A stretch of 64,000 nucleotides of DNA from Paractinoplanes toevensis (lineage in GTDB: Bacteria; Actinomycetota; Actinomycetes; Mycobacteriales; Micromonosporaceae), in assembly GCF_018332695.1 (NCBI RefSeq), contig NZ_BOQN01000085.1:37809-101808 (forward strand). The letters are read 5' to 3'. A program made the position numbers and the translations under genes. The first letter of the stretch is position 1. Each line of letters starts with the position of its first letter. The notes under the pieces were generated by a model, which worked only from the letters and a program-made list of their open reading frames with translations, was not told where the DNA came from and searched no databases. Positions 15,490 to 23,773 of the stretch are shown here, piece by piece.

Positions 15490-16371
15490 TCAAAGGAGGT
15501 GGAGTCGCCGGGCCGCGACGCCGACGCGCAGCTTCTGCCCCCAGGAAAGCTCGATGGCGTCGTTCTCCAGGCCGTCGGCGAAAATCACCAGCCGTTCCGA
15601 TTCGCTGGTTATCTCCAATTCCTCGTCGCCTTTCAGTAGGCCGGCGTCGCAGGTCACGCCGGTGGCGGGGGAGGGCCAGGCCTCCCGGACGAACCAGCAC
15701 AGAACGGGTTCGGCCGGGGACGGGGCCGGGGGAGCGGCGGCGCGTTCCCGCGCGATCGAGGCGCACCAGCCGGTGGCGCCGGTGCCGGTGCCGGCGATCA
15801 GCCCGGAGGAGGACTGGCGTTCGGTGGCACCCTGCGGGGTGCGGATCACATAGCGGGCCGACTGATGGCTCGCGTGTCCGACATAGATCTCGTTGAGGCC
15901 GTAGAGCTCCTGGCCGTCGTCGAGTCGTGCGACGACCATCGTGCGGGCCTGCGCCTCCCGGGTGCGGCGCAGCAGTTGCGGCACGTCGGCCGCGCGGTGC
16001 CGGACCAGCACCCCGGCGTTGCGGCCCGGCTCGGGGTCGACGCCGATGACCGGCTGACCGTCCAGATATTTCGCGACATTGGCCACCAGGCCGTCCGGGC
16101 CGATCGCGATCACCACGTCCTCCGGGGCGAAGAGGAAGCGCGGCAGGTCGGCGCGTTCGACGTGGCCGCGCCGCCACTCGGCCGGGACGGCCGCACTCAC
16201 CTCGGTCATCGCCCGCCGCAGCGCCTCGTGCCGGGCGGTCACCTCGTCGAGATCGCGGCCGCGCTGACGCAGGAAGTAGGCCGCGGCGCCGCGGGTGCCG
16301 TGCCGGGCGAGCAGCTCCTCGAGCTCGCTGCGGCGCGTCACCACGACCACCCGCGGGGTCAGCGTGCTCAT
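15490..16371 (-). CDS. NAD kinase-like protein
   Basis: Member of the NAD kinase/diacylglycerol-kinase-like fold, 293 aa. NAD kinases phosphorylate NAD to NADP. Visible family elements: VVIAIGPDGLVANVAKYL (GPDG at 91-94, where canonical enzymes have GGDG), an NE pair at 160-161 (GLNEIYVGH), and the ATP-site motif GTGTGATGW at 194-202. The altered glycine motif and the extra charged N-terminus leave the substrate uncertain. The start codon overlaps the stop of the upstream band-7 gene by 4 bp (ATGA), so the two are translationally coupled. The pair is divergent from an NrtR-type regulator, which supports a role in NAD metabolism. Confidence 0.78.
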   Translation of the reverse strand: MSTLTPRVVVVTRRSELEELLARHGTRGAAAYFLRQRGRDLDEVTARHEALRRAMTEVSAAVPAEWRRGHVERADLPRFLFAPEDVVIAIGPDGLVANVAKYLDGQPVIGVDPEPGRNAGVLVRHRAADVPQLLRRTREAQARTMVVARLDDGQELYGLNEIYVGHASHQSARYVIRTPQGATERQSSSGLIAGTGTGATGWCASIARERAAAPPAPSPAEPVLCWFVREAWPSPATGVTCDAGLLKGDEELEITSESERLVIFADGLENDAIELSWGQKLRVGVAARRLHLL

Positions 16372-17390
16372 CCGAGCCGCCCTACCAGCTTGCTGAGCAG
16401 GTCGGGAGTGACCGTGACCTCGCCGATCTGCGGCAGCTGACCGGCCAGCTCCTTGAGCGCGAGGGCCTGCAGGACGGCCGGCGGCAGGTCCCGGTAGGCG
16501 GCCAGCCGGGCGGCTTCGGCCTCGGCCTCGGCCAGGCCCACCACGCGGGCACCGGCCGCGCGGGCGTCGTCGCGGGCCCGGGTCGCGTCGGCCTCGGCCG
16601 CCGCCGTCGTGCGCGCCTGCTCGGCCTGGCCCTTCGCCGCGACCAGCTGCGACTCGGCGTCGAGTTCGGCGCGGCGGCGAGCGTTCGCACCGCGCTGCTC
16701 GACCAGGTTCTGCTCGCGCTTGGCCAGCTCGATCTTGCTCTGCAGCTCGTTCTCGGCGATCGCCCGTTCCTGCTGCACGGCGTCGGCCCGGCGGGCGTAG
16801 GTCGCCCGGTCGGCCTCGCGCTGCACCTGCTCGCGGGTCGGCGTCTGCAGGGCCCGCTCCAGGTCGGGCTCGGGCCGCAGCGCCACCACCCGGGCGCTGA
16901 CCACGGTCACGCCGGTCTCGGTCAGGCGCGGGTCGGCGGCCAGGGCGTCGGTGACCCCGGCGCGGACCGCGGCGATGCCGGTGGTCAGCGCCTCGGCCAG
17001 GGGAACCCGGGCGAGCAGGTCGAGGGCCGGCTGCTGGGCCAGCTCGGCGAGCAGCGTCGCCACCTGGTCGAGCGGCTGCCCCTGCCAGCGGCCCCGGTAC
17101 GGGTCGATGGAGAAGTCGAGCCGGGTCGCGGCGGCGGCCGGGTCGCTGAACCGGTAGGTGACGGTGGCCTGCACGGTCACGTCGGCGAAGTCCTCGGTGC
17201 GGGCGTGGAACAGCAGCGGCAGCTCCCGGTCGTCGACCGGCACCTCGGACAGGACCGCGGTGAGCGGCCGGTACCAGAACGAGAGGCCGGTGCCCTGCCG
17301 GCGCAGCCGGCCGCCCCGGGTGTGACTGACCCAGCTGGTGGGGGCCGCCCGCAGGTGCCGCATGTTCAGGCGCCGTGTCACGTCAGCCAT
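16368..17390 (-). CDS. SPFH/band 7 domain protein
   Basis: Prohibitin/flotillin-like scaffold protein of 340 aa. The band 7 domain covers about residues 20-190 (GTGLSFWYRPLTAVLSEVPVDD, then VTVQATVTYRF). A long charged coiled coil follows at about 190-285 (rich in ERAIAENELQ, KREQNLVEQR and AEADATRARDDARAAG), and a short helical end with QIGEVTVTPDLL. There is no clear N-terminal membrane span, so membrane association would be peripheral. ATG 17390 begins the conserved part although the frame stays open upstream. It overlaps the NAD-kinase-like gene by 4 bp and faces the NrtR-type gene across an operator-rich 64-bp gap. Confidence 0.85.
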   Translation of the reverse strand: MADVTRRLNMRHLRAAPTSWVSHTRGGRLRRQGTGLSFWYRPLTAVLSEVPVDDRELPLLFHARTEDFADVTVQATVTYRFSDPAAAATRLDFSIDPYRGRWQGQPLDQVATLLAELAQQPALDLLARVPLAEALTTGIAAVRAGVTDALAADPRLTETGVTVVSARVVALRPEPDLERALQTPTREQVQREADRATYARRADAVQQERAIAENELQSKIELAKREQNLVEQRGANARRRAELDAESQLVAAKGQAEQARTTAAAEADATRARDDARAAGARVVGLAEAEAEAARLAAYRDLPPAVLQALALKELAGQLPQIGEVTVTPDLLSKLVGRLG

Positions 17391-17412
17391 CGTGGCCGTC
17401 CTTCCATCGTTG

Positions 17413-17463
17413 TCGTCACACTGACGATAAAGGGTCTCGGCTATTATCGTCAACATGACGTCA
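17413..17463. promoter_or_regulatory. NrtR-type operator cluster
   Basis: Three linked dyads of one motif: TCGTCA-CAC-TGACGA (17413-17427); TGACGATAA (17422-17430) with its exact reverse complement TTATCGTCA (17444-17452), 13 nt apart; and TGACGTCA (17456-17463) overlapping the Nudix regulator's start codon. They sit between the divergent band-7 and Nudix genes, so autoregulation and co-regulation of both transcripts is the natural reading. The assignment to NrtR rests on position. Confidence 0.7.
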
Positions 17464-18126
17464 ATGGTCGCCGTCGACCTGGTCCTGCTCACCATCCGGC
17501 AGCAGGCGCTGCAGGTGCTGCTGATCCGGCGGGGCATACCGCCGTTCCTCGGCCGGTGGGCCCTGCCCGGCGGGTTCGTGCTGCCGGCGGAAGACCTGTT
17601 CGCCGCGGCCGAGCGCGAGCTGCGCGAGGAGACCGGCCTCTCCGCCGCGGCCGGGCATCTGGAACAGCTGGCCACCTACGGCGACCCGGCCCGCGACCCG
17701 CGCGGCCGGGTGGTCGCCGTCGCCTATCTGGCCCTGCTGCCCGACCTGCCGGTGCCGGTGGCCGGCAGTGACGCCGCCTCGGCCTCCTGGCGGCCGGTCC
17801 CGGCCGAGGGGCTGGCCTTCGACCACGACCGGATCCTGGCCGACGGCATCGAGCGGGCCCGCTCGAAACTGGAGTACACGCCGCTGGCCACCGCGTTCTG
17901 CCCGCCCTCGTTCACCATCGCCGAGCTGCGCGAGGTCTACGAGACGGTGTGGCGCACCCGGCTCGACCCGCGCAACTTCCACCGCAAGGTGACCTCGGCC
18001 GAGGGCTTCGTCGAGCCCACCGGGGAGACCGTCATCCGGGACCGGGGGCGGCCGGCCCAGCTGTTCCGGCGCGGATCGGCAACCCTGCTGCACCCGGCTC
18101 TGCTACGGCCGGCGAGTTCTGCTTAA
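17455..18126 (+). CDS. nrtR: NrtR-type Nudix regulator/hydrolase
   Basis: Nudix-related transcriptional regulator of the NrtR family, which controls NAD biosynthesis or ADP-ribose-linked genes and senses ADP-ribose-type ligands. The N-terminal Nudix domain (about 1-145) has a complete Nudix box, Gly40-x5-Glu46-x7-RELREETGL (ending at residue 62); many NrtR proteins have a degenerate box, so this one might still hydrolyse its ligand. The C-terminal ~75 residues carry the winged-helix region (FTIAELREVYETVWRTRLDPRNFHRKV). The start is ATG 17455, with ATG 17464 as an alternative; the operator overlaps it. Confidence 0.85.
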   Translation: MTSMVAVDLVLLTIRQQALQVLLIRRGIPPFLGRWALPGGFVLPAEDLFAAAERELREETGLSAAAGHLEQLATYGDPARDPRGRVVAVAYLALLPDLPVPVAGSDAASASWRPVPAEGLAFDHDRILADGIERARSKLEYTPLATAFCPPSFTIAELREVYETVWRTRLDPRNFHRKVTSAEGFVEPTGETVIRDRGRPAQLFRRGSATLLHPALLRPASSA

Positions 18127-18157
18127 CTGCCTCCGACGGTTACCGATAGCTTTCAGC

Positions 18158-20956
18158 ATGTCGCAGAGCGTGAAGTCACCGGTTGAGGATTTACGCCTTC
18201 AGACGCTGCGGGACACCGGTCTGCTGGATGCGGTATCGGTGCCGTCGCTCGACCGCCTGACCGCGCTTGCCGCCCGTCTCCTCGGTGCCCACGCGTCGGT
18301 GACGCTGATCGGCGCCGACCAGCGGTACGTGGTGAGCTGCTCCGGCGCGGGCGACTTCCCGCGGACCGGGAACCGTGCGGACACCTATTGCAGTTTCGTG
18401 GTCCAGGACGAGGCGCCGGTGATCGTCGTGGACGCGCGCGTCGATCCGCGACTGCGCGACATCGCCGACCCCGGCGCCCTCGGGTACGCGGGTTTCCCCC
18501 TGCGCGCGCCCAACGGCTCCGTGCTCGGCGCGCTGTGCGCCGTCGACAGTGAACCGCGCGACTGGTCCGCGGACGACCTCGCCTGCCTCGGCGATCTCGC
18601 CGAGATCGCCGCGACCGAGGTCACCCTGCGGCTCACCTGCGCCCGGGAGACAGCCGCCAACCAGCGCGTCGAAGCCGTCCTGCGCGGCACCCACGATGCC
18701 TTCATCACCACCGACCGGTCCGGCCGGGTGCTCAGCTGGAACGCGGCCGCCGAGCGGATGTTCGGCCACAGTGCACGCGACGCGGCCGGCCGCATGCTGG
18801 CGGAACTGATCGTGCCGGAACAGTTCCGGAATCTGCCCTGTGTCCGGGACCAGCCGATTCGCGTCACCCTGGCCGGCAGCACCGGCCAGGAGTTCCCGGC
18901 CGAGATGACGCTCCAGGACCACGACGACGTGCTGTACTACGCGTTCGCACCGGACACCGCGTTCCTGCAGGCGCTGCTGGACAGCCTCGACACCGGTGTC
19001 GCCGCCTGCGACAGCGAGGGCCGGCTGACCTTCTTCAACCGCAGCCTCCGCCAGATGCTCGGCGGCGACGCCGACCCCACCCTGCCGATGGACGAGTGGT
19101 CGCAGCACTACAAGGTCTACAAGCCGGACGGCCGGACCGTCATGGACCTGGGGCCGCTGGCCCGCGCGCAGGCCGGCGAGGTCGTCCGGGGCGAGCAGGT
19201 CCTGGTCTGGCGCGACGACGAATGGCGCCGGCTCGTCTCCAACGCCCGGCCGATCGACGCCCCCGACGGGCGCCGGCTGGGCGCCGTCGCGGTCACCCGG
19301 GACATCACCGAGGCGCACCGGGCCGAGGAACTGCGCCGGGCCCGGCACGCGGTCGCCCAGGTCCTCTCCGACGCCACCAACGCGCGCGACGCCAGCATCC
19401 AGGCGGTCGCCGCCATCACCGACGAGCTGGGCTGGCTCTGCGGCGAGTACTGGCAGGTCACCGACGACCGCAAGCGGATCGTCCGGCACAGCTCGCACGC
19501 CCCCGGCGACCGGGACCTGTCCGCCTTCACCAACGAGCAGCCGCTCGACTTCGTGATCGGGGAAGGGCTGCCCGGCCTGGTCTGGTCGCGCAACGGCGAG
19601 GTGTGGTGGAACACCGGCATCATGCCGGAGGACATGGTCTCCTACGGGCGGCGCGAGCTGCAGCTGGTCGGTATCCGGGTGGCCGTCGGTGTACCGGTCC
19701 GCTCCGGCCGCCGGGTGCTCGGCGTGCTCGCCTTCTACACCGACGCCGACCTGCCCTACGACTCGGACACCGCCGGTATGCTCGACGCCGTCGGCGCCCA
19801 CCTCGGGCAGTTCCTCGAGCGCCGCTGGGCCGAGGACATGTCCCTGGCCCTGGCCGCCGCGCGGCGCAGCTTCAACCGCGTGGTCGAGCAGGTCAACGAC
19901 TACGTGTGGACCGTCGAGGTGGACAACGACGGCCCGCCGAGGCTGCACTACGGCAGCCCCAACGCCTACGGTGTGTTCGGTCCCGTCCCGGACGGCGTGC
20001 AGCCGACCCTCACCGACCGGCTGCACCCCGACGATGCCGAACTGCTGACCGCTTTCCAGGCCGAGCTGCTCGACGGCACCCAGGCCGAGCTCGAATGCCG
20101 CATCATCGGCTACGACGGCCAGACCCGCTGGATCTGGACCCGGGCGATGGCCCGCTGGGAGAACGACGCGTTCCTCGTCGACGGCCTCAGCACCGACGTG
20201 ACCGAGCGCCGGGAACTGGCCAACAAGCGCGAGGAGCTCCTCGAACAGGAGCGCCTGCAGGTCGAGCAGCTACGCACCCTGGACCGGATGAAGGACGAAC
20301 TCGCCGCCATGGTCATCCACGAGCTGCGCAACCCGGTCGGGGTGATCCGCGCGTACACCGAGGAACTGATCGACAGCGTCTCGCTGGCCGACGCCGACCG
20401 GCGGCACGCCGGCGTCATCGAGCGCACCACCCTGCACCTGCAGGGACTCGTCGACGACCTGCTCGATCTGGCTCGGCTGGCGGCCGGGCACATCAGCATC
20501 GACCCCCGCCCGATCGGCGGCGGCCGCCTGGTGCGCGACGTGATCGAGAACCACACGCCGAGCGCGGCCGCCAAACGGCTGACCGTCGTCGATGCGGTGC
20601 AGCCCGAGTTCACCGTGCACGCCGACGGGCAGCGGCTCCGGCAGGCGCTGGACAACCTCCTCTCCAACGCGATCAAGTACACCCCCGACGGCGGCACCGT
20701 CACCGTGGCGGCGTCCGTGCGGGACGACGAGGTCGTCATCGAGATCAGCGACAACGGCATCGGCATCCCGGCCGAGCAGTACCCGCACCTGTTCAGCCGC
20801 TTCTTCCGGGCCAGCAACGCCACCCGGGCCGGGATCAAGGGCACCGGTCTCGGCCTGGCCGTCACCAAGGCGATCGTCGAGGCGCACGGCGGCACGATCG
20901 CGGCCGGGCCGGCCCCGGACGGGGGAACCAGGTTCACCATCGTGCTGCCGGCGTGA
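18158..20956 (+). CDS. Multi-domain soluble sensor histidine kinase (GAF-PAS-PAS-GAF-PAS)
   Basis: Histidine kinase of 932 aa with no transmembrane segment, so it senses cytosolic signals. Reading in order: GAF domain (about 25-165), PAS (about 175-265), PAS (about 268-400, LLDSLDTGVAACDSEGRLTFFN), GAF (about 410-560), PAS (about 575-690), then HisKA with phospho-acceptor His721 in VIHELRNPVG. The HATPase_c domain (about 790-932) has LDNLLSNAIKYTPDGG, DNGIGIP and GTGLGLAVTKAI. The core is intact and should be active. No response regulator is adjacent, so it is an orphan kinase. None of the sensor domains has an obvious cofactor-binding residue I can name. Confidence 0.9.
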   Translation: MSQSVKSPVEDLRLQTLRDTGLLDAVSVPSLDRLTALAARLLGAHASVTLIGADQRYVVSCSGAGDFPRTGNRADTYCSFVVQDEAPVIVVDARVDPRLRDIADPGALGYAGFPLRAPNGSVLGALCAVDSEPRDWSADDLACLGDLAEIAATEVTLRLTCARETAANQRVEAVLRGTHDAFITTDRSGRVLSWNAAAERMFGHSARDAAGRMLAELIVPEQFRNLPCVRDQPIRVTLAGSTGQEFPAEMTLQDHDDVLYYAFAPDTAFLQALLDSLDTGVAACDSEGRLTFFNRSLRQMLGGDADPTLPMDEWSQHYKVYKPDGRTVMDLGPLARAQAGEVVRGEQVLVWRDDEWRRLVSNARPIDAPDGRRLGAVAVTRDITEAHRAEELRRARHAVAQVLSDATNARDASIQAVAAITDELGWLCGEYWQVTDDRKRIVRHSSHAPGDRDLSAFTNEQPLDFVIGEGLPGLVWSRNGEVWWNTGIMPEDMVSYGRRELQLVGIRVAVGVPVRSGRRVLGVLAFYTDADLPYDSDTAGMLDAVGAHLGQFLERRWAEDMSLALAAARRSFNRVVEQVNDYVWTVEVDNDGPPRLHYGSPNAYGVFGPVPDGVQPTLTDRLHPDDAELLTAFQAELLDGTQAELECRIIGYDGQTRWIWTRAMARWENDAFLVDGLSTDVTERRELANKREELLEQERLQVEQLRTLDRMKDELAAMVIHELRNPVGVIRAYTEELIDSVSLADADRRHAGVIERTTLHLQGLVDDLLDLARLAAGHISIDPRPIGGGRLVRDVIENHTPSAAAKRLTVVDAVQPEFTVHADGQRLRQALDNLLSNAIKYTPDGGTVTVAASVRDDEVVIEISDNGIGIPAEQYPHLFSRFFRASNATRAGIKGTGLGLAVTKAIVEAHGGTIAAGPAPDGGTRFTIVLPA

Positions 20957-20992
20957 CTTCGGGTCTGACAGAACCGGGGTTGATCAGGTTGG

Positions 20993-21658
20993 ATGTGCGC
21001 CGTGGGTGCACAAGATCTGGCCGGCGCACTACCCGACGTCGCAACGCTGCGGCGCCGGTGCCGCGCCCTCGCGATGCTCGACGCGATCCTCAGCCCCGAC
21101 GAGGCGGAGCGCTACTACGGTTACAACACGTCGTGGGGGCCGGGCGAGGAGATCGCCGAGATGAACAACGGCTCCGGCGACGAGTACCACATCGTGTTCG
21201 GGGCGGCCGGGGTGTTCGTGCGCGGCTACGACCACGAGTCGGTGATGAGCCCGGCCGCCAACGACGAGGAGTTGTGGCCCGGCCTGATCGACTCGCTGCC
21301 GCCGGCGTTCGCGGCGCAGTTGGACGAGCCGGCGTTCGGCTGGGGCGCCCAGTTCTACGCGACCGTGTGCGTGTGGCGCGAGACCGGCGACGACCGCTGG
21401 CGGGCCGGTGACATCGTCTACCCGCCGGGCGACGACCCGGACGGCGCCGGCCACCTGTTCGCGGTCCTGCTCGACGAGACCCCGGCGAGCTACCGGGCCT
21501 TCGCCGAGGACTACTACGGGGTGCCGGTCGACCCGGACGTGGTCAACGAGATCTTCGCGCTGACCCCACTCACCGACGCCCTGGTCCGGCGCCTCAACCC
21601 AGCCCTCACCGTCGAGAAACTGACGGCCGACATCGAGGCGATCGGTTACCCCGCATGA
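20993..21658 (+). CDS. Conserved hypothetical protein, 221 aa
   Basis: I do not recognise a named family. The protein is soluble, acidic and aromatic-rich, with segments such as ERYYGYNTSWGPGEEIAEMNNG and EYHIVFGAAGVFVRGYDHES, reminiscent of SMI1/KNR4-like or immunity-type proteins, though I cannot assign it. The C-terminal half (YRAFAEDYYGVPVDPDVVNEIF) is helical. Its stop overlaps the next ATG by 4 bp, so it is the first gene of a three-gene coupled operon with a membrane lipoyl protein and an acetyltransferase. GTG at 21002 is an alternative start. Confidence 0.65.
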   Translation: MCAVGAQDLAGALPDVATLRRRCRALAMLDAILSPDEAERYYGYNTSWGPGEEIAEMNNGSGDEYHIVFGAAGVFVRGYDHESVMSPAANDEELWPGLIDSLPPAFAAQLDEPAFGWGAQFYATVCVWRETGDDRWRAGDIVYPPGDDPDGAGHLFAVLLDETPASYRAFAEDYYGVPVDPDVVNEIFALTPLTDALVRRLNPALTVEKLTADIEAIGYPA

Positions 21659-22251
21659 TGCGGCACCTGTGGGACGTCGGCCTCCCCGTCCTCATGGTGC
21701 TCATCGGCGTCGGCGCCCTGGTGTCGGCGATCCGTAGCAGGGACGGACTCGGCCGGATGTCCTGGCCGTCCCGCCTCCTCTACGCCTTCCTGTGGCTGAC
21801 GCTCGCCGGCGAATCCCTCCTGGGCGAGGACCGCTCGCGGGCCGAACGGCAATGGAAGGGCGCGGTGGCGATCTTGCTCGGCCTGGCGGTCGCCGTCCAC
21901 CTGTGGAAGCTCTACCGCCGGCGCGGCACCGTCACGGTCCCGCCGCCGGTGTACGTCCCCGTCCCGTTCGAGGAGCGCGACGGTCTCGTCGCGGTCAGAT
22001 GGCCGGCGCTGGCGGACCCGCCGCCCGACGCGACCGTGGTGCGGTGGTTGAAGCGGACCGGGGACCGGGTCGAGGCGGGGGAGCCGTTGCTCGAGGTCGC
22101 CACCGACAAGGTCGACACCGAGATCCCGGCGGACGTCTCCGGGGTGCTGTGGCGGATCGATGCGGCCGAAGGGATGACCGTGCCGGCCGGGGCGGTGCTC
22201 GCGGTGCTCGAGGTTCATCCGTCGAGCCCGGATGATCTACTGGGCGGGTGA
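21655..22251 (+). CDS. Membrane-anchored lipoyl/biotinyl-domain protein
   Basis: 198-aa protein combining hydrophobic N-terminal segments (about residues 5-26, 41-56 and 69-86) with a C-terminal lipoyl-type domain (about 108-188). The attachment motif ATDKVDTEIPADVSG is intact, with Lys152 as the modification site, and the fold signatures VVRWLKRTGDRVEAGEPL and GMTVPAGAVLAVLE match 2-oxoacid dehydrogenase E2 lipoyl domains. There is no catalytic acyltransferase domain. A carrier domain tethered to the membrane with no visible partner enzyme is unusual. It is coupled by 4-bp overlaps to genes on both sides (ATGA upstream, GTGA downstream). Confidence 0.75.
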   Translation: MMRHLWDVGLPVLMVLIGVGALVSAIRSRDGLGRMSWPSRLLYAFLWLTLAGESLLGEDRSRAERQWKGAVAILLGLAVAVHLWKLYRRRGTVTVPPPVYVPVPFEERDGLVAVRWPALADPPPDATVVRWLKRTGDRVEAGEPLLEVATDKVDTEIPADVSGVLWRIDAAEGMTVPAGAVLAVLEVHPSSPDDLLGG

Positions 22252-22907
22252 CTGATCTGCGGGGGCTCGTCGTCCGGTGGCAGCGTGGCTGGGGTGTGGC
22301 GCGAAGGGTTCCGCTCGCCGAGGACGTCGGCGGTGGCCTGCGGGTGCACTGCCGGCAGAACGGGCGCGAGGTCGAGTATTTCGCGTCCGACGAGGCCGAT
22401 CTGGAACGCCTGGCGAAGCTGGTGCTCCAGGAGGAGGCCGTCACCTGGCTGACCGTGGTGGCCGCCGACCCGTCGCGAGCCGCGGCCACGCTCGAAGCCG
22501 CCGGGCTGGTCCTGCTCAAGCGGGCGGAACAGCTGATGACCGTCGACCTGCGGGCGCAGCCGCGGCGCGAGCCGCCCGCCCCCTACCGGGTCGAGATCCG
22601 GGTGGAGGACGGCGTGATCACCGCCGAGGTCGTCGACGAGTCGGGCGCGGTGGGTGCGAGCGGCGCGATGGGCCTGGCCGGCACCGACGCGATCGCCGAC
22701 AAGATCGGCACCGTGCCCGAGCACCGGCGCCGCGGACTCGGGAGCGTGATCATGTCCGCACTGGCCGGAGCCGCGATCACCGAGGGTGCCGAGACGGGCA
22801 TCCTGATCGCCAGCGAGGAGGGTCAGCGCCTGTACGCGACCCTGGGCTGGCGACCGATGGGCGAGGTGATGATCGCGGCCCCACCGGGAACCGTCTATCC
22901 GACCTGA
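22248..22907 (+). CDS. GNAT family N-acetyltransferase
   Basis: Acetyltransferase of 219 aa; acceptor unknown. The C-terminal GNAT core (about 125-215) has the acetyl-CoA motif A region IGTVPEHRRRGLGSVIMSAL and the motif B end GQRLYATLGW. The N-terminal ~100 residues form a second, degenerate GNAT-like half (ATLEAAGLVLLKRAEQLMTVDL). GTG 22248 overlaps the stop of the lipoyl-domain gene by 4 bp. Possible substrates include proteins, antibiotics or small amines; the link to the lipoyl protein hints at, but does not prove, acyl-group chemistry. Confidence 0.8.
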   Translation: MTDLRGLVVRWQRGWGVARRVPLAEDVGGGLRVHCRQNGREVEYFASDEADLERLAKLVLQEEAVTWLTVVAADPSRAAATLEAAGLVLLKRAEQLMTVDLRAQPRREPPAPYRVEIRVEDGVITAEVVDESGAVGASGAMGLAGTDAIADKIGTVPEHRRRGLGSVIMSALAGAAITEGAETGILIASEEGQRLYATLGWRPMGEVMIAAPPGTVYPT

Positions 22908-22933
22908 GGGTGAGGGTCCGTCCCGGGCACGTC

Positions 22934-23773
22934 TCAGGCCCGCACCTGGGCGAGCAGCGGCCGGACGACCTTGTTGAACTCCTCGGGGCGCTCGATCTGG
23001 GGCATGTGCCCGGTGCCGGGGAACAGGTGCCAGGTCGCGTCCGGGAAGGCCGCGCGGGCGGCCGTCAGGTGAGTGGCGGGCAGGATGCGGTCACGGTCGC
23101 CCCAGACGATCAGGGTCGGCTTGGCGTGCGTCGCGACGCGGGGCAGCAACGCGTCCCGCCAGTGCGCCGCGATTCCCCGGAAGCCGCCGAGCGCCTTGGC
23201 GATCTCCAGGTAGACCGGCGCGAAGTCCGGCTGCCGGGCCACCTTGATCGCCATCGCCACCCGTTCCGGCGTCACCATGGCGCGCTCGGCGAACAGGTTG
23301 CGTTCCACCCGCGGCGCCGTCATGTTGTCGATCCGGCTCAGCAGGCGGCGGCCGAGGCCGGGGATCGCCAGCATGCGCAGCGCGAACGTGACCTCCTTGC
23401 CGAAGCCCGCGCTGTTCACCAGGGTCAGGGTGGACACCCGGGCGGGGTCGTCGACCAGCATCTGCATGGACACGGCCCCGCCCAGGCTGTTGCCCATCAG
23501 GTGCACCGGCCGTTTCTCCCCCAGGGCGTCCAGCGTCGCCCACACCCCGTCCGATAGGGATCCCAGGTTGACCGGCGCGGGAAGCCGCTGGCTCAGGCCG
23601 AAGCCGGGCAGGTCGATGCTGATCACCCGGTGGTCGGGGTCGAGCAGGGGATGCTGGGCGTCCCAGTCCTCCAGGCTGCGCCCGATGCCGTGCAGCAGCA
23701 CCACCGGTGGCGCGGACGGGTCGCCGGACTCGTGGTAGCGGATGCGCGCGGTGCGCACGTCCACGTAGTTCAT
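22934..23773 (-). CDS. Alpha/beta hydrolase of the mymA-like operon
   Basis: Hydrolase of 279 aa. It has HGIGRSLEDWD (oxyanion loop), IDLPGFGLSQ, the nucleophile elbow GNSLGG at about residues 94-99, the acid region VWGDRDRILP and the catalytic His in GTGHMPQIERPEEF. The full triad looks present. It is the last gene of a three-gene operon after a flavin monooxygenase and an SDR, with a 4-bp overlap to the SDR. In the M. tuberculosis mymA operon an ester hydrolase (LipR) likewise sits with MymA and an SDR, so ester cleavage after Baeyer-Villiger oxidation is a reasonable guess. Confidence 0.82.
   Translation of the reverse strand: MNYVDVRTARIRYHESGDPSAPPVVLLHGIGRSLEDWDAQHPLLDPDHRVISIDLPGFGLSQRLPAPVNLGSLSDGVWATLDALGEKRPVHLMGNSLGGAVSMQMLVDDPARVSTLTLVNSAGFGKEVTFALRMLAIPGLGRRLLSRIDNMTAPRVERNLFAERAMVTPERVAMAIKVARQPDFAPVYLEIAKALGGFRGIAAHWRDALLPRVATHAKPTLIVWGDRDRILPATHLTAARAAFPDATWHLFPGTGHMPQIERPEEFNKVVRPLLAQVRA

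Noticed and set aside
22903..22938. CCTGAG/CTCAGG inverted repeat between the acetyltransferase and hydrolase genes
   Set aside because: Six-bp arms with a 24-nt spacer are too weak to call a terminator.
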